Assembly (NCBI GenBank): GCA_963717255.1
Contig: CAVQVT010000004.1
Location: 75,381 to 139,380, forward strand
Source: CAIYQJ01 sp963717255
GTDB lineage: Bacteria > Chloroflexota > Limnocylindria > Limnocylindrales > CSP1-4
Reading direction: 5' to 3'
DNA: 64,000 nt
Made by a program: the position numbers and the translations under genes. This document shows positions 37,422 through 45,392 of the stretch, one piece after another (positions within the stretch are counted from its first letter, which is position 1; each line of letters begins with the position of its first letter). The notes below the pieces were generated by a model. That model saw only the letters and a program-made list of their open reading frames with translations. It had not been told where the DNA came from and ran no database searches.

Positions 37422-38659
37422 GCGACCCGCTCGCGACCCGTTCGTATCGGACGCTCGACCCGGAGCACCTCATCGAGGCAGCCCAGTTTCGCGACCGGCA
37501 GGAGATGGCGCGCGCCGAGGCGGAGAGGCTCGGGCTCGCGGGTCTCGTCGTCTACTCCCGGGGTGGCGGGCCGGTGGACATGTCCGCCGATGTCTTCTAC
37601 CTCGCGAACCACTACAGCCAGCAGCCGTACATGTCCGACCACGTGGGCATCGGCCGGGCGCGGTCCCACGGCGTCCTCATCGTCCCCGTTTCCGGGCCGA
37701 CGACTCTCGTCGTGGACGTACCCTGGTGGCGACGGGACCTCGTCGTGGCCGACGATGTCCGGGCGGGCAACGACGTCACGGGGGTCGCGGCGGACGCGAT
37801 CCGCGGTCTCGGCCTCGCCGCGGGCCACCTCGGCGTCGTCGGGGCGAGCTCCATGACGGCCGCGGCGTACCTGGGCCTGGCGGCCGAGCTCCCATCGGCG
37901 GAGTTGGTGCGCGTCGACGACCTCGTGGAGCGCTTCCGCGTCCACAAGAGCCCAGCCGAGGTCGTCGCGCTCCGGGCGGCGATCGAGCTCGGGGTGGACG
38001 CTGTTCGCGCCGCGTTCGAGACCGTCCGGCCAGGGACGACGGAGGCGGTCGCGGTCGCCGCGGCGGCCGACGTGATCGCCCGTGAGGGCGGCGTCCTCTA
38101 CGACGCGGCCTGCGCATCCGGGGCGCATGCCGACCTGTTCACCTGGGCACGCGTGCCTTCTTCGGATGCGCGTCGGCCCCTCGCCGCGGGCGACATGTTC
38201 CACATGGACTGCTACGGGGCTTTCGGCGGGTACTTCTGGGACTTCGGCCGGACGCGGATCGTGGGCGACGATCCCAGCCCGACCCAGCGCAGCCTCGTCG
38301 ACACCGCGATCGAGATCGTCGACGCAGTGTGCGCCGCCATCCGGCCCGGGATCACCGCGGGAGAGGCGCAGGCGGTCGGGGCGGCTTTCATGGCCTCCTC
38401 GCCGGTCCTCGCGTCGCTCCCGCCTGCGGAGGGCGAGACCGAGGGCTTCCCCGCCGTCGGCCACGGCATCGGCCTCGGCTGGGAGGGCCCCTGGCTCACG
38501 GCGGGCGATCCGATGGTGCTCGAGCCGGGGATGGCGATCGCCGTCGAGACGATCGTCGGACATCCGTCCGTGGGAGGTGGCTTCTTCGAGGAGAACGGCA
38601 TCGTCACGGAGACAGGGTTCGAGGTCCTCACCAGCACGGTGCCCAGGCGGTGGTGGTGA
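37418..38659 (+). CDS. M24-family metallopeptidase (Xaa-Pro/creatinase-like)
   Basis: A 413-residue pita-bread-fold enzyme. An N-terminal creatinase-like domain (VVYSRGGGPVDMSADVFYLA) precedes the catalytic domain. Its metal residues are visible as HMDCYGAF, WDFGRT, GHGIGL, AIAVETI and FFEENGIV. It could be an aminopeptidase, a prolidase or a creatinase-type amidinohydrolase. Its start overlaps the DUF917 stop (ATGA). Confidence 0.85.
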   Translation: MSDPLATRSYRTLDPEHLIEAAQFRDRQEMARAEAERLGLAGLVVYSRGGGPVDMSADVFYLANHYSQQPYMSDHVGIGRARSHGVLIVPVSGPTTLVVDVPWWRRDLVVADDVRAGNDVTGVAADAIRGLGLAAGHLGVVGASSMTAAAYLGLAAELPSAELVRVDDLVERFRVHKSPAEVVALRAAIELGVDAVRAAFETVRPGTTEAVAVAAAADVIAREGGVLYDAACASGAHADLFTWARVPSSDARRPLAAGDMFHMDCYGAFGGYFWDFGRTRIVGDDPSPTQRSLVDTAIEIVDAVCAAIRPGITAGEAQAVGAAFMASSPVLASLPPAEGETEGFPAVGHGIGLGWEGPWLTAGDPMVLEPGMAIAVETIVGHPSVGGGFFEENGIVTETGFEVLTSTVPRRWW

Positions 38660-39078
38660 TCGTGCGCGACGATGAGCGCGCGGTCCGCGAAGTGATCGAC
38701 GCGTTCTGGGACGGGTGGACGAGGCTGGACGCGTCGGCGATCCTCGCGACGATCGCCGACCGTCCGGACACGATCCTCATCGGGACGGATGCGACGGAGT
38801 ACTGGACCGGGAAAGCGTCGCTCGCACAGCCGTTCACGGAGATGACGCAGGCGTTCGACGAGGAGCGTGTCGAGTGGGAGCCGGGCGCTCCGCTGGTCTC
38901 GGTGGGAGGGGACGTCGCTTGGGCGACCGGCCGCCTGGACGTCGCCGTCCGGATCGGCGAGGACGTGGCGAAGAGCGCCATGCGCGCCTCGTTCGTCCTC
39001 GTCCGCGATGGCGGCGGGTGGGCGATCGTCCACGCCCACTTCTCGGTCGCGCCCGCGTCACCGGTCGCGGAGTACTGA
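38656..39078 (+). CDS. NTF2-like (SnoaL/DUF4440) protein
   Basis: A 140-residue cone-shaped NTF2-like protein. Helix AVREVIDAFWDGWTRLDAS and strands such as WATGRLDVAVRI and MRASFVLVRDGGGWAIVHAHFS fit ketosteroid-isomerase-like or DUF4440 folds. The GTG at 38656 overlaps the M24 stop (GTGA). Other GTG codons at 38653 and 38662 are possible. The function in this operon is unknown; small-molecule binding or isomerisation is likely. Confidence 0.75.
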   Translation: MIVRDDERAVREVIDAFWDGWTRLDASAILATIADRPDTILIGTDATEYWTGKASLAQPFTEMTQAFDEERVEWEPGAPLVSVGGDVAWATGRLDVAVRIGEDVAKSAMRASFVLVRDGGGWAIVHAHFSVAPASPVAEY

Positions 39079-39082
39079 TCCG

Positions 39083-40045
39083 ATGGGCAACCCGCGCATC
39101 AAGATCTTCTACTCGGCGGACATCCACGGATCGGACCGCTGCTTCCGCAAGTGGGTGAACGCCGCGCGCGCCTTCAAGGCCGACGTGATCGTGTTCGGCG
39201 GCGACCTCGCAGGCAAGATCCTCCAGCCGATCGTCGACGTCGGAGCCGGGCGGTACATCGCCGACATGTACGGGGCCCCGATCACGGCAGAGGGGGACTC
39301 CGGCCTCGCGGCGCTGCGAGAACAGATCAGGAACGCCGGGCGGTACGACATCGTCGTCACGGCCGAGGAGAAGCGAGAGCTGGACGCCTCGCCGGAGGTC
39401 GTGCATGCGACGTTCCTGCGCGTCGCACGGGAGAGCGCGACGCGGTGGCTCCAGCTCGCCGACGATCGGCTCCACGATCTCGGCGTCCCCGCCTTCATGA
39501 TGCTCGGGAACGACGACTTCACGGAGCTCAAGGACGTCTTCGCGCAATCTGCCTTCGTCATCGACCCCGAGGACCGGGTGGTGGAGCTTCCCGGTGGGTT
39601 CGAGATGATCTCGCTGGGCTACTCCAACCCAACGCCGTGGGACTCGCCGAGAGAGCTTCCCGAAGAAGCGCTCGGCCCGCGTCTCGATCTCATGGCGGCG
39701 CAACTCCGCGATCCGGCCGCGAGCGTCTTCAACTTCCATGTCCCGCCGCAGGGAACCCAACTGGATCAGGCGGCGCTGCTCGATGGAACGTGGAAGCCGA
39801 TCACGAGTGGCGGGCAGGTCCAGATCGGAAACGTCGGCAGCACGAGCGTGCGCACGCTCATCGAGCGATACCAGCCGATCGTGAGCCTCCACGGGCACAT
39901 CCACGAATCACCCGGGATGTCGAAGGTCGGGAAGACCGTCGCGATCAACCCGGGGAGCGAATACGTCGACGGCATCCTGCGCGGGGCGCTCGTGACGATC
40001 GAGCGCGGCAAGGGTGTCCGCGGGTGGCAGCTCATCCAGGGCTGA
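39083..40045 (+). CDS. Metallophosphoesterase
   Basis: A 320-residue calcineurin-like phosphoesterase with the full metal-ligand set: SADIHGS, VFGGDLAG, MLGNDDF and SLHGHIHES. An insert of about 80 residues follows the second motif. It starts five bases after the NTF2-like gene and ends the operon. Why a phosphoesterase belongs with amide/peptide catabolism is not clear; a cyclic nucleotide or phosphorylated intermediate is possible. Confidence 0.85.
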   Translation: MGNPRIKIFYSADIHGSDRCFRKWVNAARAFKADVIVFGGDLAGKILQPIVDVGAGRYIADMYGAPITAEGDSGLAALREQIRNAGRYDIVVTAEEKRELDASPEVVHATFLRVARESATRWLQLADDRLHDLGVPAFMMLGNDDFTELKDVFAQSAFVIDPEDRVVELPGGFEMISLGYSNPTPWDSPRELPEEALGPRLDLMAAQLRDPAASVFNFHVPPQGTQLDQAALLDGTWKPITSGGQVQIGNVGSTSVRTLIERYQPIVSLHGHIHESPGMSKVGKTVAINPGSEYVDGILRGALVTIERGKGVRGWQLIQG

Positions 40046-40051
40046 CGGACG

Positions 40052-41134
40052 TCAGGCGCGCTTGCCGGCCGTGGACTCGCGGACGATGAGCATCGCCGGC
40101 ACGACGACGCTCTCCGGCGGCTCAGCGCCTCCGTCCCTCTGGTAGTCGAGAAGACGTCGAACAAGGTCGATCGCCGCAGCGCCCAGTGTCGCAGTCTGGG
40201 CGTCGACAGTGGTGAGAGGCGGATCGGAGCTCCGTGAGAGGAACGTGTCGCCCTCGCCGACGACTCCGATGTCCTCGGGGACGCGGAGGCCCATCTCGCG
40301 CACCGCCGCGAGGACTCCGACCGCCTGACGGTCGACGGCCGCGACGATGGCGTCGGGCCGCGACCGACCAGCGAGAAGCGTGATCGCGGCCGCGTAGCCC
40401 GCGCGCTCGGAGGTGTCCTCGGCACGCACGATCGCTGGACGCGATCCCCCGCCCACAGCCTCGCGGAAAGCGTGCTCGATCTCGGCGACGTAGGAGAAGC
40501 GATCCTCGCTGAGCGAGATCAAGGCAGGGTGGGTGTATCCACGGTCGAGCAGGTGCGTGACGACATCGTGGATCGCGATCGTGTGGTCGTTGTCAACCGA
40601 CGGCGCAACGCCCCGACCGAGCTTGCCGCCCACGGTGACGAGCGGCAGTCCCGCCTTTCGGAGCACCGGGATCACGTCGTTGCCCGCGGTCGGGTCGACG
40701 ATGATCGCCGCATCGAGACCCTGCGCGTCGAGAAGCAGGTCGAGGGGGAAGGAGCCAGAGCGGCGCGAAGGCAGAAGCACGAACGTGAAGCTCGCCCGGA
40801 TCGCCGCGGCCGACAGGCTCTCGAGCAGGGCCGGGAAGAACGGGTTGAGCAGAAGGTGCTCGCCCTCCGTCGGGAACTGGAGGCCGAGGGCCATCGCGCG
40901 GCCGGTGGCGAGCCCGCGCGCGGCGACCGCCGGACGGTAGCGCAGCTCCCTGGCAGCGTCGAGCACCCGGCTGCGGGTGCCCTCGGCAACACTGCGCTTG
41001 CCGGAGAAGACGTGCGAGACCGTCGTGATGCTCACACGGGCGCGCCGAGCGACGTCCGTGATCGTGCTGGGCCCACGCTCGCCTGCGTGCGTGTCGGCCA
41101 CTCGCCCCTCCGCTTCTCCTTCCGTCGCTGGCAT
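40052..41134 (-). CDS. LacI-family transcriptional regulator
   Basis: A 360-residue repressor. The helix-turn-helix is TITDVARRARVSITTVSHVFSGKR, with the hinge helix YRPAVAARGLATGRA, then a periplasmic-binding-like effector domain (LVTVGGKLGRGVAPSVDNDH). It is convergent with the operon and almost certainly binds the palindrome at 32976. The effector is probably the transported substrate. The ATG at 41134 is used; a GTG at 41101 would also keep the DNA-binding domain. Confidence 0.88.
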   Translation of the reverse strand: MPATEGEAEGRVADTHAGERGPSTITDVARRARVSITTVSHVFSGKRSVAEGTRSRVLDAARELRYRPAVAARGLATGRAMALGLQFPTEGEHLLLNPFFPALLESLSAAAIRASFTFVLLPSRRSGSFPLDLLLDAQGLDAAIIVDPTAGNDVIPVLRKAGLPLVTVGGKLGRGVAPSVDNDHTIAIHDVVTHLLDRGYTHPALISLSEDRFSYVAEIEHAFREAVGGGSRPAIVRAEDTSERAGYAAAITLLAGRSRPDAIVAAVDRQAVGVLAAVREMGLRVPEDIGVVGEGDTFLSRSSDPPLTTVDAQTATLGAAAIDLVRRLLDYQRDGGAEPPESVVVPAMLIVRESTAGKRA

Positions 41135-41270
41135 TATCGCGGGCGCTCGTTGGGCTGGGCGCCTCCTGCCGCCGCTCTCAGCCCCGTCGACGGTCCGAGG
41201 AGCGGCCGGCCACGACCGCCACGGAGTGGCCACGGTCGACTCCGCACCACTCCTGTACAATTCCGGCCGC

Positions 41271-41346
41271 GCGCCCGTAGCTCAGTGGATAGAGCATCTG
41301 ACTTCGGATCAGACGGTCGGGGGTTCGAGTCCCTCCGGGCGCGCCA
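41271..41346 (+). tRNA. tRNA-Arg (anticodon UCG), CCA encoded
   Basis: A complete 76-base cloverleaf. The acceptor stem is GCGCCCG with CGGGCGC, and the discriminator G is followed by CCA. The anticodon stem TCTGA/TCAGA holds the loop CTTCGGA. The T arm is GGGGG/CCCTC around TTCGAGT. A TACAAT -10 box lies at 41256-41261. Its last 16 bases recur as the core of six downstream hairpins, and its first half recurs as the fragment at 14935. It is therefore the probable integration target for both the island and the downstream array. Confidence 0.97.
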
Positions 41347-41697
41347 GCCGCACGGGACTTCGGGTCGCGACCGGTCTCCCGTCAGGGTCGCGTCGCCTGG
41401 GCTTCGTCGCTCTCCGCGAGGTCGAGCAGGTGGGCAGTGCCAGCGAGAGCTTCGTCGGGCTCGCAACCCAGAGCGTCGAGCGTCTTGCCGAAGAAGGAGC
41501 GCGCGGAGGCAGCAAGGGCCACGTCGAGGATCTCCGCGTCGCCGAGCCCCATGGTGCGCAACTGCTCGACGTCGGACTCCGTCACTGCATACGCGTACAG
41601 GGCGATCTTCTCGGCCAACGCCATGACCGCCACGTCGAGCGGGGCGAGGCCCGCGTCGCGGAAGTCCCTGGCGATCGACTCCAGCTGCGGGCGGTCG
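41331..41697 (+). repeat. 367-bp exact duplication, copy 1
   Basis: Identical over its whole length to 44915-45281 (offset 3584). It begins exactly at CCCTCC in the tRNA-Arg T stem and ends inside the carboxymuconolactone-decarboxylase-like gene, so it carries the tRNA 3' end plus the last part of that gene. Confidence 0.97.
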
Positions 41698-41969
41698 TAG
41701 AAGGTGGACTCGAGGATCGCGCCGTGCGCGGCGACGCAGTATCGCGACCGCAGCGCCTCCGCCGCCGCAAAGGTCACGAGCTCATAGCGGCGCAGGTCCA
41801 TCGTGCCCATGATCGCGGCGACGAGCTGCCGCCACGCGCGGTAGGCGTCCGGCCGCAGGCTGAACAGACGCGTGTAGTTCGGGACGTAGCCCTTCGCGGC
41901 CAGATCGTGCTCGTAGAGATCGCGAACGGCTCCCGTGGCCTCCTCGGAGGCGACCGGCGTGATGCGCAT
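41382..41969 (-). CDS. AhpD/carboxymuconolactone-decarboxylase-like peroxidase-related protein
   Basis: A 195-residue AhpD-like protein. The active motif CVAAHG (Cys-x3-His pattern) sits in SRYCVAAHGAILESTF, preceded by YELVTFAAAEAL. Such proteins are thiol peroxidases or decarboxylase relatives. The ATG at 41969 starts the protein with MRITPVASEEATGAVRDLYE. Its 3' part lies in the exact duplication whose other copy is a fragment at 44966. It is the first gene of the first array module, ending only 36 bases from the tRNA. Confidence 0.85.
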   Translation of the reverse strand: MRITPVASEEATGAVRDLYEHDLAAKGYVPNYTRLFSLRPDAYRAWRQLVAAIMGTMDLRRYELVTFAAAEALRSRYCVAAHGAILESTFYDRPQLESIARDFRDAGLAPLDVAVMALAEKIALYAYAVTESDVEQLRTMGLGDAEILDVALAASARSFFGKTLDALGCEPDEALAGTAHLLDLAESDEAQATRP

Positions 41970-42040
41970 GAGGTGCTCCTCGTGGGCGTGAGCAGGTTCC
42001 GACGGACGATCCGGATCGGCGCAAGCCGCGCCGGCCTGGG

Positions 42041-42586
42041 TCACCCAGCCTGATCCAGCACCAGCGGACCAGCTGCCCGGGCCTCGGCGGCTCGGACGAG
42101 GTTCCGGAGGCCGGGCCGCATCATCATCGGCATGCCCACCTTCCAGCTCACGTCGCGGACGATCGGCAGGCTGAGTCGCAGCATCGCGTCGACGAGATCC
42201 TCCTGACGGAAGGTGTAGCGCACGCGGCAGCCGTCGCCGTTGGCCTCGAGCTCGTACCGGTGGCGGTACGTCGCCCGCATCGGACGTCGGCCCGGGACCG
42301 TGGCCTCGGTGACGAACTCGAAGACCGATGGACGCTCGGCGACCGTGACGCGCGATCGGTCGTCGAAGCGCCGACCGGAACCCGGGATGGAGCCGGTGCT
42401 CGAGAAGGTGGCACCAACGACCAGTCGGCCGTCGAGGGCGTCGAGCGAGAGCAGACGGAAGTACCGCGGCTGCTGGCGGCCCGCCCAGCCGAGGTGGGCA
42501 TCGGCATCGGCCAGCACGTCGTAGACCGCCTCGCGCGATACGCGCGCGTCGGCCGCGAGGTGGAGCTCGCGCACATGATCGGTCAC
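42041..42586 (-). CDS. SRPBCC/START-like ligand-binding protein
   Basis: A 181-residue polyketide-cyclase-like START-fold protein. The opening HLAADARVSREAVYDVLADAD and strands with VGATFSSTGSIPGSG and FEFVTEATVPG fit the SRPBCC superfamily. These bind hydrophobic ligands or catalyse dehydration and cyclisation. The GTG at 42586 starts it about 80 bases after the SARP gene, so the three genes may share a transcript. Confidence 0.78.
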   Translation of the reverse strand: MTDHVRELHLAADARVSREAVYDVLADADAHLGWAGRQQPRYFRLLSLDALDGRLVVGATFSSTGSIPGSGRRFDDRSRVTVAERPSVFEFVTEATVPGRRPMRATYRHRYELEANGDGCRVRYTFRQEDLVDAMLRLSLPIVRDVSWKVGMPMMMRPGLRNLVRAAEARAAGPLVLDQAG

Positions 42587-42665
42587 GGCTCGATCTCGTC
42601 GACTCGGTGAAGGATCTGGACGACTGGCGGCATCGGAGCACCTCGACTGCGGATCGAGGGCGACG

Positions 42666-44843
42666 CTACGAGACGGGACCTTCCCCGGACCTTCCTCGTG
42701 CCCGGCCGAGGACGAGCCTGACGCGATCCGGATCGGGATGGGCGCCAAGGGCTCGATAGAGCTCGTCGGCGCGCCGGCGGAGCCCGGCCGCGTCGTCGCG
42801 CCGCCGCGGCGTGCGCCCGCGCACGAAGGCGAGCGCGGTGAGCGTCCGCGCGAGGTCGTACGGCTGGCCGAGGCGTGCGAACGTCGATGCTGCAGCGGAC
42901 AGCGAAGCGTCGGCCCCCGCGTCCTCGTCCTGGGCCGCGAGCAGCAGACCTCGCGCGTGGTCGGCTGCCGCGACCCACCCGCGACTCCCGAAGGCGCCCG
43001 CGGTGGCGTCCGCCTCGTTCGCGGCCACCGACGCGCGATCGATCGCACCGGTGGCCAGGTACACGGGGACAGCCGTCGGGAAGAGGAGCGCGTCGCAGGA
43101 CACGCATCCGCCCAGGTCGCGCTGCGCGGCGAACGCCTCGTCGACGCTCGCCCTCGCGTCGTCGAGCGCGCCCGCCTGGAGATGGGTGCGCGCGATGGCC
43201 GCGAGGATGCGCGTACGACTGTGGTGGTGCGTGATGAGGCTGTCGGCGTCCCGGGCCTCCGCAAGGACACGCTCGAGTCGTCTGCGCCCGTCGGCGGACT
43301 GCCCGACCGCCGTCTCCAGGAGACCGAGGCGCTGCTCGCCGATGATCGCCGCCTGGGAGGCGCCGACGGCACGGGCAAGCCGGACGCTGCGCGCCAGCTC
43401 GTCGCGGCTGTCGTGCCAGCGGCCGGTGACGAAGTGGAGCGAGCCGAGGGCGTGCTCGCACACGGCCATCGCACGGAGATCGCCCACGGCCTCGGCCTGC
43501 GCGAGCGCCTCCGTGACCGACCGTTCGACCTCTGCGAACGGACGGTCGCCGTAGAGGTGGTACTCCCACAGGCAGAGGTGCCCTTCGAAGGCCTCGTCGA
43601 CACGGAACCCGTCCTCGATGGCGAGGGAATGCCTGCGGATCTCTGCGCTGACTCCGCGACGCCAGTCCCCGAGCGCATGGCAGGCCAGCGCGAGGATCTC
43701 GAGCGCGGCGGCCTGCTGGGGCACGTCCGTGCCCTCGAGGGCCGCGGCCAGCGAGCGTTCGGCGGCGGCGAGCGCCTCCGCGTACCGGCCGCTGTGCCAC
43801 CGGAGCTGCGCCAGCAGGTAATAGGTCCGGGCCGTCACGTAGGCGGGTGACTGCTCGTCGAGGCGGCGACGCGTCGCCTCGACGAGCCGCGTGGCAGCTG
43901 CGAGGTCGCCGCGCAGCAGCTGTCCGAGGGCAGCCTTGCCGCCCACGCGCAGCGCTCCCTGCGGATCGCCCGCGGCCTGAAAGACCTCCAGCGCCTGCTC
44001 GTACAGCGGCGTGCTGTGTGCCACTTCGCCGGCCCGGCGCATGGCGTCGGCGAGCTCCTCCAGCAGCGTCGCCCGTGCGGCGCCCACGGCCTCAGCTGAT
44101 GCGACGCTCTCCTCGAGGATGCTGCGGTGCAGCGCCTCGGTCTCCGGCGACGGGTCGACGTCCAGCTCGCGCCGGAGCGCGTCGCGACACGCGTGGTACT
44201 GTCGGATGGCCTGGCCACGGTCGCCCGTGGAGGCGAACAGGCGCATGAGCGCGCGGTGGGCATGCTCGTCCGTGGCATCGCCCTGGAGCACCTGGCGGAG
44301 GGCCGCGATCGCCGCCCGATCGTCGCCCTGCGCCTGCTCGAGCCGACTGAGCTCCAGGAGCAGCTCCCGGTGGAGCCGCGCCAGCTCCTCCCTCGGCGCG
44401 ATCGTCCACTCCTCGAGTCGATCACCCGGCAGCAGCTCGCCCGGATAGGCCGCGATCGCCTCGGCGACCCGTCGTCGGACCGTGTCTCCGCGGCGCGCGA
44501 GGCCAGCTCGTCTCCTGAAACGGTCCGTATCGACATCGATTGCTCCGTCGAGCGAGACATGCTGGTCGACGATGCCGAGAGGAGACGGCAGCCCGAACGC
44601 AGCCATCTCGGCCTTCAGGAAGTGGAGGCTCTTGTAGAACTGGTTCATCGCCGCATCGGGGTCCAGCTCAGGCCACAGAGCCTCCGTCACCTGCTCGCGG
44701 TGCAGGCGATGGCCGGGAGCCAGGGCGACCAACTTCAGAAGGCCCTTGGCTCGGCCCCGCTTCCAGGACTCGTCGAGGACCACGCGCGAGCCGGCTCGCA
44801 GGGCGAACTCGCCGAGGAGCTGGAGGTGTGTCAGAGCCGCCAC
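42666..44843 (-). CDS. BTAD/SARP-type transcriptional activator with TPR region
   Basis: A 725-residue regulator. Residues about 1-100 form the winged-helix OmpR-like domain (RGRAKGLLKLVALAPGH ... REQVTEALWPELDPDAAMN). The bacterial transcriptional activator domain with ALRRELDVDPSPETEALHR follows. The rest is TPR-like helical repeats with no NB-ARC NTPase. The GTG at 44843 is preferred because the longer frame runs into the duplicated tRNA region. It lies next to hairpin A, and it may act on the neighbouring SRPBCC and AhpD-like genes. Confidence 0.85.
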   Translation of the reverse strand: MAALTHLQLLGEFALRAGSRVVLDESWKRGRAKGLLKLVALAPGHRLHREQVTEALWPELDPDAAMNQFYKSLHFLKAEMAAFGLPSPLGIVDQHVSLDGAIDVDTDRFRRRAGLARRGDTVRRRVAEAIAAYPGELLPGDRLEEWTIAPREELARLHRELLLELSRLEQAQGDDRAAIAALRQVLQGDATDEHAHRALMRLFASTGDRGQAIRQYHACRDALRRELDVDPSPETEALHRSILEESVASAEAVGAARATLLEELADAMRRAGEVAHSTPLYEQALEVFQAAGDPQGALRVGGKAALGQLLRGDLAAATRLVEATRRRLDEQSPAYVTARTYYLLAQLRWHSGRYAEALAAAERSLAAALEGTDVPQQAAALEILALACHALGDWRRGVSAEIRRHSLAIEDGFRVDEAFEGHLCLWEYHLYGDRPFAEVERSVTEALAQAEAVGDLRAMAVCEHALGSLHFVTGRWHDSRDELARSVRLARAVGASQAAIIGEQRLGLLETAVGQSADGRRRLERVLAEARDADSLITHHHSRTRILAAIARTHLQAGALDDARASVDEAFAAQRDLGGCVSCDALLFPTAVPVYLATGAIDRASVAANEADATAGAFGSRGWVAAADHARGLLLAAQDEDAGADASLSAAASTFARLGQPYDLARTLTALAFVRGRTPRRRDDAAGLRRRADELYRALGAHPDPDRVRLVLGRARGRSGEGPVS

Positions 44844-44901
44844 GATGACAAGCGTACGCCCGGGCCGCTCGCCCACGACGCGCAGGGTTCGTGGTTGTCC
44901 C

Positions 44902-44930
44902 TGCGCGCCCGAAGCCCTCCGGGCGCGCCA
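44902..44930 (+). repeat. tRNA-Arg-derived hairpin A
   Basis: Arms GCGCGCCC (44903-44910) and GGGCGCGC (44921-44928) with a 10-nt loop GAAGCCCTCC, ending in CA. The last 16 bases equal the tRNA-Arg 3' end. The 5' arm plus next bases also resemble the tRNA 5' end (GCGCGCCCG). It separates the SARP module from the S9-peptidase module, and the sequence after it is identical to that after the tRNA. Confidence 0.93.
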
Positions 44931-45281
44931 GCCGCACGGGACTTCGGGTCGCGACCGGTCTCCCGTCAGGGTCGCGTCGCCTGGGCTTCGTCGCTCTCCG
45001 CGAGGTCGAGCAGGTGGGCAGTGCCAGCGAGAGCTTCGTCGGGCTCGCAACCCAGAGCGTCGAGCGTCTTGCCGAAGAAGGAGCGCGCGGAGGCAGCAAG
45101 GGCCACGTCGAGGATCTCCGCGTCGCCGAGCCCCATGGTGCGCAACTGCTCGACGTCGGACTCCGTCACTGCATACGCGTACAGGGCGATCTTCTCGGCC
45201 AACGCCATGACCGCCACGTCGAGCGGGGCGAGGCCCGCGTCGCGGAAGTCCCTGGCGATCGACTCCAGCTGCGGGCGGTCG
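44915..45281 (+). repeat. 367-bp exact duplication, copy 2
   Basis: This copy begins in the loop of hairpin A and ends at 45281, where it joins unrelated sequence. It shows no mismatch to 41331-41697, so the event is recent or maintained by conversion. Confidence 0.97.
44966..45281 (-). pseudogene. AhpD-like gene fragment (C-terminal half)
   Basis: Encodes the last 104 residues of the protein at 41382 without any change (from RPQLESIARDFRDAG to the stop). It lacks the start, the N-terminal half and the CxxxH active site. Upstream of 45281 the frame continues into unrelated Ala/Arg-rich codons, so this is a remnant left by the duplication. Confidence 0.92.
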
Positions 45282-45392
45282 CGCGTCAGTCCTCGAGCCC
45301 GACGAGCGGCTGCGACCTCGCCCGCCCGGAACGCGTCGAGCAACGCCGCCGCCGGCAGGTCCGGCGGGCATCGGTCGTTGAGATGGGGGCGG

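Noticed and set aside
41134..41515. Minus-strand peptides such as LARPEG across tRNA-Arg and the hairpins
   Set aside because: These are antisense translations of the tRNA and of the repeat cores. No ribosome site or family similarity supports a protein.
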